Positions 1-8,958 of a DNA stretch of 64,000 nucleotides are shown in pieces. The stretch is from the NCBI GenBank assembly GCA_030760725.1, contig JASWHV010000019.1, positions 36,397,944 through 36,461,943 of the forward strand, read 5' to 3'. The stretch is from Neostapfia colusana. Its lineage: Eukaryota > Streptophyta > Magnoliopsida > Poales > Poaceae. The position numbers and the translations under genes are program-made. Each line of letters opens with the position of its first letter. Position 1 is the stretch's first letter. The notes below the pieces were generated by a model. The model was not told the DNA's origin. It saw only the letters and a program-made list of their open reading frames with translations, and did not search any database.

Positions 1-1456
1 AAAAATTTCAGATCAATTGGAGATGATTTGATCAGAGCAATTCAGCTTTGAAGATGCTGTGTTCAATTGAATGCAGAAACCTTTTTTCAGAGAATTTTCC
101 AAGACTTGGAAAAAATCAGTTCTGGGCAAATATTAGCTCCAAAAATGCTAGGAAAATTCACGCAAACTCTATGAGCTATAATAGAAATTGTAGTTCACTA
201 AGTTTGGCATGAACATGGGTGTGATCTCAGAATTAATTCTTCTTTGCTTTATTGCTTAGAAAATTATTCGGAACAAACCACTCAATGAAAAGTGCTAATT
301 TTTGGTCCAGAGGGTTTTCTTGTGATGGGGAACTCACATGAAAATGCTCAGCTCCATTGGAGCTCTGGATCACCCCAGTGCTGTTTAACCTCTTAAGGTG
401 TTTAGATCCAAACCTAAACCACTAGCACCAATATCATTTTAAATTCTCAAACAGAGTTCCAGTTTTTAAAAAACTGTTATAGGAACTTGTAGCAAAGTCT
501 TTAAAATTAAACAATTGTGCATATGCATTACGTGTAGCATCTACGTGAAGGACTTCAAGTCATCGGAGGGGAGATCAAGGAAGGAGGACAGCACTTGATC
601 AAGCCGAGTGATCTTCACTAACTGAATCTGCATCTAAATTTACAAGCTTTTATTTGTATTCACATTACTTGGTCTAGTAATTTGTTTATTGCATTAAGTC
701 TAGATGGTATGAAGCCCCAAATGCATGACCCAGAAAACCATGGAGTTTAAATGTAGAATAGGTTATCAATTGATTCTAACTGATGATCTCAAGTTAACAA
801 AGTGGATTAAAAGAAGCAAAACCTCGAGTGGGCAGATTCCTACTCGTAAAACGGGGTTAAGGGGGATCAATCAGAAGAGTTGGGAATTGATCCTCATAGT
901 TGGGAATGGAGAACGGGCAGTGGATGGAAGGTCAAGGACGTGGTCCTGTGAGCCTAGTCTATGTCTGAGTCAATTAAGGCCCGTTCTCGTGTGCGGCCCG
1001 TTGGACAAGTTCGAGTTATGTACCGGATGCATACTGGCTATATGGGACCTAGGAAACCGATGTAACATGTTAACCTGGGTGTCGAGACATACCTCACCGT
1101 CTGGTGCCGATGCTGAAAGGATAGAGAAGTCGGCTCTACGATGGTTTGCCGTAGAGAGACTTAATCCCAGTCGGTGGGACCGGTTCGATATTTGGGTGTC
1201 GTGTGAAAGGTGGCCACGTACGACGTCAGTGACGGTTGCTGTGTGCAACGTTGAGTACGGGCGTACGTGTCGTGTCAGCCGGGTGTTTTTGATTGCAATC
1301 ACCGTCGCTCGCGGAATGGACCGAGCATACTTGTTCTCTGCGTCGTGACGTAGTAATAAACCGGGAAACATTTAACATGCTTCGTGGGTAATCCTCATAA
1401 TGGAGATGAGGAACGATCAACACTTCACTAAATTTAATTTCCACCTTGGGCTAGTA

Positions 1457-1501
1457 GCGTCGAGGCAAAGCGTTTCTTGTTTGATTGTGGAGTCTCGACG
1501 T
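1457..1501 (+). promoter_or_regulatory. LTR hairpin, module 1 (A1)
   Basis: Inverted arms CGTCGAG and CTCGACG, extended by a G:T pair, enclose the loop core CGTTTCTTGTTTGATTG. Counterparts are at 12908-12952, 21614-21658 and 23472-23516. The 45-nt span is the same in every copy and in families B and C, where the arm sequence differs but still pairs. Confidence 0.6.
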
Positions 1502-1566
1502 TAATGGCGTAAGGTTTGTATGAGTCTACAAGAGCTCACTAAAGTTACTTTCACTTCGGGCAAGTG

Positions 1567-1611
1567 ACATCGAGATGAAGCGTTTCTTGTTTGATTGTGG
1601 AGTCTCGATGT
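1567..1611 (+). promoter_or_regulatory. LTR hairpin, module 2 (A1)
   Basis: A perfect 9-bp inverted repeat, ACATCGAGA / TCTCGATGT, has the same loop core as module 1, about 110 bp upstream. Counterparts are at 13018-13062, 21724-21768 (8 bp) and 23582-23626. It lies just upstream of the TATA box. If TATA sets the start, the hairpin is in U3 and appears in RNA only at the 3' end. Confidence 0.6.
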
Positions 1612-1626
1612 AGGTTGCGCGAGGGC

Positions 1627-1634
1627 TATAAAAG
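1627..1634 (+). promoter_or_regulatory. TATA box of the A LTR
   Basis: TATAAAAG stands about 535 bp before the LTR end and is kept at the same place in the other A LTRs (13078-13085, 21784-21791, 23642-23649). This is a plausible core promoter for the genomic RNA; the start site itself is not visible. Confidence 0.55.
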
Positions 1635-1758
1635 TTGCCTAAAACTTGAAGTAAGGACTCTCCTTTAGCTCAAGTTCATCGTTTGTGCAAACCTCTGTAA
1701 TCAGCCCTCTATTTCTATTATGTAGAGTTTCATGGCTAGGGTGACGGGTCAATCTTGC

Positions 1759-1773
1759 TGAGCTTCGTGCTCA
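1759..1773 (+). promoter_or_regulatory. Conserved TGAGC-loop-GCTCA stem near the LTR end
   Basis: A 5-bp stem with a 5-6 nt loop follows CTTGCT in all LTR families: A at 1759, 13210, 21916 and 23774; B at 22891 and 57496, and at 45292 on the minus strand; C at 28002 and 38360 (minus); D at 52397 with one mismatch. It is followed by a TTTTGCAG acceptor-like site. It lies downstream of TATA and would be transcribed. Confidence 0.45.
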
Positions 1774-2161
1774 CAGATACTGCACAAGTTGTTTTGCAGG
1801 TAATAACTGTACGCCGAGATGTACGGGTGCCTGATGAGACTCGGAACTCCCCGAGTGGTGAACTCATGGTAACCACTGCCGCTGCTATTATGACAGTGTT
1901 GCTAGCGAGAAGGGTCCGCGGGCTGGACACCTTCTCTGTTGCTTAGCATAGGTATGAGACGTGAGTTGTAATAGTCTTCCGCTGTAGTTTATTTTGAGAA
2001 GTATTTGTAAAATCAACACTTTGTAAGCTTCCACTTGTTTTATGTAATATGATGCTTTATTATGTGTGTTGTTGGGTGCCGCATCGCACGGCACCACCCA
2101 ATGCGATTCCCGGGCGAGGTGTCCCGTCCCCGTGAGTGATCGGGACGGCGGGGTCCTCACA

Positions 2162-2166
2162 CAAGG
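2162..2166 (+). other. Probable target-site duplication CAAGG (right copy) of A1
   Basis: The A LTR terminus CTCACA is followed by CAAGG. In the duplicated gag segment at 3240-3250 the same gag sequence reads through without an LTR, with CAG immediately before CAAGG. The left copy is outside the window. Confidence 0.6.
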
Positions 2167-2876
2167 GAGCCGGAACGCGCTGGAATACTCCAGGGCGTTC
2201 AACGATCTCGTGCTCTATGCGTCGTATCATGCTGATACTGACGAAAAGCGGCGGGACCACTTCTACCAGGGGCTCAACCTGCTCCTGAAAGACAAGTTGG
2301 TGATGTTCAATCGCGGCAGCCTCAACGACATAATTGATGCTGCGATTGTTCAGGAGGACTCCGGCAAGGAGTTAGCGGCGGCGGAGAGAAAGCGAAGCGC
2401 GCCGCAAAGCAGCGGAGAAGGAGGTGGTCTATCTTAGAAATTTCAGATGGTAAATCGCCCACCATCGGGTCCACGCTGGCAGCCACCACAGAGGTCGATG
2501 TCGTTCCGCAGTCGGCCATATTCTTCACCGGCATTCAGGCCGGCACTGCCAGCACCACCTCCACAACAACAACAGCAGCAGCGTGCGATGCCGCGTGCGT
2601 ATGCACCTCAGCAGCGCATGCCGGGCTTTCGTTCCCCAAGCACCGGACAAGCAGCGGCCACATGCTACAAATGTGGTCGTCCAGGACACTTCGCCAGCAG
2701 TTGTCCGGAGAGACAAGGCAGCGGAGTTGCACCACAACTTCCGGGGAGGAATCAGCCCTGGAACCCTACTAATGCGCGGCGGGCAAACCCTAGGCCCGGC
2801 ACCGTCCACCAGCTTGCCATAGAGGACGTGCCAGATGGTGAGCCAATCCTTGCGGGTATGTTTCAACTCCACCATC
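2162..2876 (+). pseudogene. gag, C-terminal part, first copy of a tandem duplication (B1)
   Basis: The reading frame opens at once with QGSRNALEY, the conserved gag region after the A1 insertion. It continues through a Q/P-rich segment to a zinc knuckle CYKCGRPGHFASSC (CX2CX4HX4C, near 2668-2709) and ends at the start of the protease (ILAGMF). A TAG at 2435-2437 replaces CAG seen in the second copy. Gag would form the cytoplasmic particle that packages element RNA. At about 2876 the sequence jumps back to gag residue about 65, out of frame, so this copy cannot be joined to pol. Confidence 0.8.
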
Positions 2877-3956
2877 ATCCCTTATTGCAAATACGTCTCG
2901 ACCCGAGAGACGTCATGATCGTGAGGAGCGTTAACAGAGCTCCTAACCTGACTTTCTAGCAACTCATCCCCCGGTATTCTCAAGGGCGGATGAACCCATC
3001 GACGCGGACAACTGGCTCTGCACGATGGAGATGAAGTTCGGGCTGCTCCAAGTGAGTGAGCAGTGCAAGACTCAGTTTGTGGTCCAACAGCTCTAGGGAT
3101 CCGCGAGCGCTTGGTGGGCAAACTTCTGTGCTTCACAGCCCACAGACCGAGTTATGACCTGGGCGGAGTTCTGGACGGCCTTCAGGACCTATCATATACC
3201 GCCGGGTCTCATGAAGAGGAAGACGCAGGAGTTTCTACACCTGCAGCAAGGGAGCCGAAACACGCTGGAATACTCCAGGGCGTTCAACGATCTCGTGATC
3301 TATGTGTCGTATCACGCTGATACTGACGAGAAGCGGCGGGACCACTTCTACCAGGGGCTCAACCCGCTCCTGAAAGACAAGTTGGTGATGTTCAATCGCA
3401 GCAGCCTCAACGACATAATTGATGCTGCGATTGTTCAGGAGGACTCCGGCAAGGAGTTAGCGGCGGCGGAGAGAAAGCGAAGCGCGCCGCAAAGCAGCGG
3501 AGAAGGAGGCGGTCCTTTTCAGAAATTTCAGATGGTAAATCGGCCACCATCGGGTCCACGCTGGCAGCCACCACAGAGGTCGATGCCGTTCCGCAGTCGG
3601 CCATATTCTTCACCGGCATTTAGGCCGGCACTGCCAGCACCACCTCTGCAACAACAACAACAGCAGCGTGCGATGCCGCGTGCATATGCACCTCAGCAGC
3701 GCAGGCCAGGCTTTCGTTCCCCAAGCACCGGACAAGCAGCGGCCACATGCTACAAATGTGGTCGTCCAGGACACTTCGCCAGCAGTTGTCCGGAGAGACA
3801 AGGCAGCGGAGTTGCACCACAACTTCCGGGGAGGAATCAGCCCTGGAACCCTACTAATGCGCGGCGGGCGAACCCTAGGCCCGGCACCGTCCACCAGCTT
3901 GCCATAGAGGACGTGCCGGAGGGTGAGCCAATCCTTGTGGGTATAGTCTTTCCATA
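2877..3956 (+). pseudogene. gag, second copy of the duplication (B1)
   Basis: It restarts at the gag segment that reads LLQTLIANTS in B3 and runs to the same zinc knuckle (near 3753-3794) and protease junction. The part from 3154 is open for 267 codons. Upstream there are lesions, including TAG at 3094-3096 where B3 reads CAG. From about 3246 on it is nearly identical to 2162-2876. Near 3940 a short deletion removes the link to protease and shifts the frame. The usual grass chromovirus gag is about 300-400 residues; this copy lacks the N-terminal 60 or so. Confidence 0.8.
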
Positions 3957-5057
3957 GTGTTGTTTGATTCAGGCGCCACGCACAATTTTATTAGCCAAGC
4001 TTTCATTGCTAAACAAAGCTTGCCAATACTACCCACCGATAGTCCATATTTGATTTGTTCACCGGGTGGGAAGATTTCAGCAAGCGTAATGGTTTCCAAA
4101 GCACCATTATGCTTAGCGGGCAGAATGTACCCTACGTCTCTCGTAATTCTAGAGGGACAGAAGGTCGATGTTATCTTAGGGATGTCGTGGTTAACCCGCC
4201 ACGGCGCTGTTTTAGACACCATCCTTCGAATCGTGCACTTGAACTCAGAAGTGCACGGATCTCACTCTTTATTTCTGGAGAGTCCAGAAATAAAACTTCC
4301 AAGTGTCTATCAATCCACAGCTATCAGATTGGAAGATATTCCAGTGGTCCGAGAGTTCCCTGACGTGTTCCCGGATGATTTACCGGGGATGCCGCCCGAG
4401 AGAGAGGTGGAGTTCAAGATTGAACTTGCACCGGGAACCATGCCAATATCCCGAAGGCCGTACAATATGGCGCCCAAGGAATTGGCTGAACTGAAGACTC
4501 AACTAACGGACCTGCTGGAGAAGGGTTTTATTAGGCCGAGCTCCTCGCCATGGGGATGTCCGGCATTATTTGTAAAGAAGAAGGATGAGACGTTGCGGCT
4601 TTGCGTGGACTACCGTCCATTAAATGCCGTAACCATCAAGAACAAGTACCCGTTGCCACGGATCGACATGTTGTTTGATCAGTTGGTCGAAGCAAAGATC
4701 TTTTCCAAGATGAATTTAAGATCCGGGTACCATCAGATTAAGATACGGGCTGAGGATATTCCGAAGACGGCTTTCTCGACGAGGTACAGACTTTATGAGT
4801 ACCTGGTCATGTCCTTCGGCCTCACCAACGCTCCTGCTTACTTCATGTATCTAATGAACTCGGTATTCATGCCGGAGCTGGACAAGTTTGTCGTGGTCTT
4901 CATCAACGACATACTGGTATATTCCAAGTCGGAGGAAGATCACAAGAAGCATCTGCGTATAGTATTGCGACGGCTGCGGGATCACAAGCTATACGTGAAA
5001 TTCAGCAAATGCGAGTTCTGGATATCGCAAGTTCCTTTTCTCGGGCATATCATCTGA
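3957..5057 (+). pseudogene. pol: pol: aspartic protease and reverse transcriptase (B1)
   Basis: The 366-codon frame opens at the protease motif LFDSGATHNF (catalytic Asp present) and has the second protease segment ILGMSWL. RT follows with PISRRPY, SSPWGCPALFV, LCVDYRPLN and MSFGLTNAP. The polymerase motif reads FIND (AAC at 4905-4907) instead of FIDD, removing a metal-binding Asp. A TGA at 5055-5057 replaces TCA in the LGHIIS motif, and a single-base loss follows near 5078. The protein would copy element RNA in cytoplasmic particles, but this copy should be inactive. Confidence 0.88.
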
Positions 5058-6154
5058 GCGGAGGGTATCGCTGTAGACCAAGTAATATCACACAAGTGCT
5101 GAATTGGAAGTCCCCGAGAACTGTTCACGAGGTACGGAGTTTCCTTGGACTCGCGGGATATTATCGGAGGTTCATTCTGAACTTCTCGAAGATTGCCAAG
5201 CCTATGACGGAGCTGCTAAAGAAGGCTACCAAATATGTTTGGAGTCCAGCATGTCAAGCAGCATTTAAGGCATTAGTGAAGCACCTGACATCAGCACCGG
5301 TTTTGGCGCAGCCAGACACAACAAAACCGTTCGATGTGTACTGCGATGCATCCGGCATTGGGCTCGGATGTGTGCTGATGCAAGACCGAAGAGTGGTCGC
5401 GTATGGATCACGGCAGCTCAGAAACCATGAGCAGAATTATACAACTCACGACGTGGAGCTCGCTGCCGTGGTACTCGCACTTAAAATGTGGAGGCACTAC
5501 CTACTTGGTAACCTCATACATTTATATACCGACCACAAAAGCCTCAAGTACATATTCACTCAGAAGGAGTTGAACATGAGGCAGCGAAGATGGTTAGAAT
5601 TGATAAAGGATTACGAAATAGAGATCCATTATTACCCCGGCAAGGCAAACATAGTTGCGGATGCGCTGAGCCGCAAGTCACATGTCAACAATCTGACCAC
5701 CACACCGTTGGAAGAGAGCGAACCACCACTGCATGTGATTCCACATGGAGCTCTCTACAACATAGCGTTGATCCCCACCATCCTTGAAGAGATGGCGGCA
5801 GCTCATAAACATGACAAGGGCATGTCGCATTTGCGGAGAGGTGTAGACAGTGGGGAGCTGAAATGTTTCCGGAAAGACGGAGACGGCGTCCTATGGTTCA
5901 AGGACCGGATCGTCGTACCCCGTAACCCGGAGTTACGGAAGAAAATTTTTGATGAGGCTCACTTGTCAAAATTTTCTATTCACCCCGGCAGCAACAAAAT
6001 GTATCAAGAACTCAGAAGCAAGTTTTGGTGGACACGGATAAAGCGGCAGATCGCCAAGTACGTGTCCGAGTATGATACATGTCGAAGGGTGAAGGCAGAT
6101 CATATGTGGAAACCGGGACTGCTACAACCACTGGGCATTCCTGCCTGGAAGTGA
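5058..6154 (+). pseudogene. pol: pol: RNase H and integrase N-terminus (B1)
   Basis: Continues pol in a shifted frame from VLNWKSPRTVHEVRSFLGLAGYYRRF. RNase H keeps its acidic residues: VYCDASG, DVELAAVV, LYTDHKSLKY and VADALSRK (about 5330-5680). The integrase zinc domain shows the HLSKFSIHPG histidines, but the first cysteine of the CX2C pair is Tyr (TAT at 6071-6073, SEYDTC), breaking HHCC. A TGA at 6152-6154 replaces the Trp codon found in C and D (AWKWED). Confidence 0.85.
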
Positions 6155-6885
6155 GAGGACGTGAGCATGGACTTCATCGTCGGTTTTCCCACCACTTTTC
6201 AGAAACATGATTCTGTGTGGGTGATCGTCGACCGGCTCACCAAAGTTGCCCATTTCATCCTGGTCAACACCAACTACAACGCCAAGAAGTACGCTGAACT
6301 GTATATCTCACGGATTCTATGTTGTACGGCGTACCCCGTACCATCATATCGGATCGGGGCACTTTATTTGTGTCCCGTTTTTCGGAGCAGCTACACGCTG
6401 CGTTGGGGACAAAACTGATCCGTAGTTCAGCATACCACCCGCAGACGGATGGACAAACTGAGCGTGTAAATCAGATCTTAGAAGACATGCTACGAGCTTG
6501 CGCTATCAACCACGGCAAGAATTGGGATGATCCCTTGCCGTTAGCCGAGTTCTCGTACAACAATGGGTACCAAGCCAGCATCAAAATGGCACCATATGAG
6601 GCACGATACGGGAGAAAATGCCGCACACCATTGAACTGGTGTGAGTCTGGCGAAAGGGTCACCTTCGGGATTGATCTTGTCAACAACGCGGAGGAAAAGG
6701 TTCGGCTGATTCAAGCGAACCTAAAAGCCGCCCAATCCCGGCAGAAACAGTATGCAGACCGGAGAAGACGCCCATTACAATTCGAAGTCGGGGATCACGT
6801 ATACCTACGTGTGTCTCCAATGAAGGGCGTAAACAGATTTGGGGTGAGAGGAAAGTTGGCACCCCGATTCATCGGTCCATTCTAG
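6155..6885 (+). pseudogene. pol: pol: integrase catalytic core (B1)
   Basis: SMDFIVGFP carries the first Asp of the DDE triad, IISDRGT the second, and HPQTDGQTERVN the Glu. A frameshift near 6320 separates the first Asp from the rest. The frame then runs through EFSYNNGYQASIKMAPYEA and the GPY/F-like tail GKLAPRFIGPF. It stops at TAG 6883-6885, where A2 has CAG. The enzyme would insert element cDNA into the genome. Confidence 0.85.
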
Positions 6886-7190
6886 ATTACCGAAAGATGT
6901 GGATCAGTAGCATACCGGCTGAAATTTCCAGAAGCACTTTCCGGTGTGCAAGACGTCTTTCACATTTTCCAGCTGAGGAAGTGTCTCAAGCTATCTACTA
7001 CTTTTCAGCTGGAGGACATTGAAGAACTGAAATCGGATCTCACCTATCGGGAGTAACCGGTTCAGATCATTGACAAAAAGGCCCAAACCACATGCAACCA
7101 TACGTTGTGGTTCTACAAAGTTCTGTGGAGTAATCACTCCGTGGATGAAGCCATGGCAGAACGAAGGATTTCTTCGCGCTAACTACCCCG
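6886..7190 (+). pseudogene. pol: pol: integrase C-terminus with chromodomain (B1)
   Basis: After the TAG the sense continues as YRLKFPEALSGVQDVFHI and then a chromodomain-like stretch, PVQIID...LWFYKVLWSNHS. This matches the intact C version (PVQILDEK...RFFKVLWSNHTTEEATWE). Another stop precedes PVQIID. Chromodomains on chromovirus integrase are known to guide insertion to marked chromatin, which fits the nesting seen here. The end is frayed and shifted. Confidence 0.7.
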
Positions 7191-7271
7191 ACTTTTTCAC
7201 GTCGCATATCCGGTAATTTTCCACCGTCCTCCCTCTCATTTTCACCTTATAATCTCGGGACGAGATTCTTT
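7191..7271 (+). other. 3' untranslated strip before the polypurine tract (B1)
   Basis: It contains the CTTATAATCTCGGGACGA block that precedes the polypurine tract in B1, in A2 (17630-17650) and, on the minus strand, in C (31942-31965). I see no coding sense in it. Confidence 0.5.
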
Positions 7272-7285
7272 TAAGGGGGGAGGAA
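7272..7285 (+). other. Polypurine tract (B1)
   Basis: TAAGGGGGGAGGAA directly precedes the LTR start TGTAAAGG. It is the site where plus-strand DNA synthesis is primed. Confidence 0.85.
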
Positions 7286-8395
7286 TGTAAAGGCCTCAGT
7301 TTTTGCCACATTCAAAGTGTTCATCACCACACACACACACCTCATTTGAAGAAAGTTGATGAACACATTTGAAGAGCATGTAACCATTATCAACATGATC
7401 ATTAGAGAACAAACTCACACAATGCAAAAGTGGCATTTCCCACATGCATCATCTAAGGGCTGGACATATGAAAAACTCCTACACTTTGCGAAGGGAGGCG
7501 GCACGGGCGCGAGGGAGCGTCGGGAGGAAGACGAAGCCGGGTGGCCCATGTGTCAGCGACTCAGATTTTAAATTGGGATCAGTCTGCGGCTTGGATCCGG
7601 TGTGCTGGCGCGCAAAAACTCCGTAGACCCCGGTGTGCTGTCGCTCCAGTGTCCAACACGTCTCCCCGAGGACCCACCGGCAGATTTGAACTTTTCCCGA
7701 TTTTCAGATTTCATTCAAACTTTAAATCCTCATAACTTTGGCTAGGAAACTCGTGAACCAAAATTTGTTGGAATCAGCTCTCTGAGTACTTTCCAGCAAA
7801 TCAAGTTTCACTTCATGAAAATCCCTATTTCTCCAGAATTAATTCTCCAAAATTTAAACTGTTTAGAATTTTAACTGGAGAACCCTTCGGAGGAAAATTC
7901 TGAAATTTTGCCAGGATGTTCACCAAAATATCCCTGAGCTACCATAAAAATTTCGGATTCATTTGAGCTCATTTGATCCACCTAATGGTGTGATTAATGA
8001 AACTGTTCCAGAGAAAATAGAAAATGTCCAGAAACAGTTTCAGAATTTCTCTGAAATTGTTTAGCTCATATCTTTAGCTAGGAACCTTCAAATTAAGTGT
8101 GACCAACTCCATTAGAACCCTCTGAAAATATAGTTTTCAGAAAGTCATGAGTTGCTCCATGAAAACCCCTAGAACACAATAAGAGCTCCAACAAAGGTCA
8201 AGTACATAATTAATTGTGGAGAGCACAAATGAGCTGCTGCAACTAAAACTTGGCCAAGTCTCTGTTTAGGTTGTAACCAAGCCACAGTAAAAGTTTCACA
8301 GTCGTTGGGTCTGTCTAGTAAGACTTATAAACTTCACAAGTTTCAATTCAATTCAAATGCATTCAAATTAATACATATACTTGTATATCATGTAG

Positions 8396-8476
8396 TCGCT
8401 AAGGTCGAGGAGGAACCCGAAGTCCTAGACTTTGTTACTCTGGAAGAGAAGCTAGCCTACGACCAAGAGCAGCAAG
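8396..8476 (+). other. 81-nt exon-like block inside the B LTR (B1)
   Basis: A CATGTAG acceptor-like site precedes the block and AAG|GCAAGC, a GC-type donor match, follows it. It reads VEEEPEVLDF...DQEQQG. The same 81-nt length and similar peptide sense recur at 51338-51418 (D), 56365-56445 (solo B, damaged) and 46361-46441 (B3, minus strand). No transcript evidence is available. Confidence 0.5.
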
Positions 8477-8953
8477 GCAAGCTCTGGTTTGCAGTAACCT
8501 TTTTACAAATTTTTATTGTTTTGAGCACTTACTTGAGTATCATTATCTCTTGCATCGGAGTCTTTTTTCAAAACCCAATTGCATAGCCAAGAAAACCATG
8601 GGTTGAGATTAGGATTGAAAACCCCGTTTAGCTAATGCAATGCTAATATAGTGTAGGATTCGGTACAAGTCGAGTAGTTGGAACTACTCGCGAGCATAGG
8701 ATAGAGGCACTCGACTCGGGTAGAGATAGCACATGATACACATGGCAAGAAAAATGAGACCGAGCGGAGAGTAAGGGAAGCAGGACTTTGGAGCCTGTGT
8801 CCTATAGCTCCGCTTGTGTCAATTGAGGACCGAGCGGTGTGCGGGCCTGTTGAACAAGCTAGAACAGTACCGAAGACCTACCGGCTATATGGGAACCGGG
8901 AAACCGATGTAACTCGGGTAGCTGGGTATTGAGGCATTGCCCGTCGTTCAGAG

Positions 8954-8958
8954 GGTAG
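8954..8958 (+). other. Target-site duplication GGTAG, left copy (A2)
   Basis: GGTAG flanks A2 on both sides (8954-8958 and 22317-22321). Removing A2 and one copy restores the B LTR order seen at 56935. Confidence 0.95.

Larger units (their letters stand above)
1..2161 (+). repeat. A1: 3' half of a family-A gypsy LTR, cut by the window edge
   Basis: This stretch matches, base for base with scattered differences, the last 2.2 kb of the two complete A LTRs (ending at 13612 and 22316). It ends in the same CTCACA terminus. No primer site follows; the next bases are CAAGG and then gag, so this is the right-hand end of an inserted A element or solo LTR inside the gag of B1. It carries the paired hairpin modules, a TATA box and the end-of-LTR stem described below. 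A1 has lost the AAG|GCAAG donor-like segment found in other A copies (near 620-640). Its left half and matching target duplication lie outside the window. Confidence 0.88.
7286..8958 (+). repeat. B1 3' LTR, first part (interrupted by A2)
   Basis: Starts TGTAAAGGCCTCAG like the solo B LTR at 53807. After about 200 bp, near 7488-7495, it lacks roughly 1.43 kb present in the solo copy (about 53999-55440), including most of the GC-rich block. It then follows that copy to the GGTAG where A2 begins. Together with 22317-23249 it makes about 2.6 kb instead of 4.04 kb. It contains the exon-like block at 8396-8476. Confidence 0.88.

Noticed and set aside
725..1348. 207-codon ORF in A1
   Set aside because: Lies across the conserved non-coding LTR segment. 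It is broken in the other A LTRs and its frame has no family match.
8305..8586. 93-codon ORF across the 81-nt block as a single unspliced gene
   Set aside because: The open frame outside the 81 nt is not kept in the other B LTRs; only the block itself is conserved.
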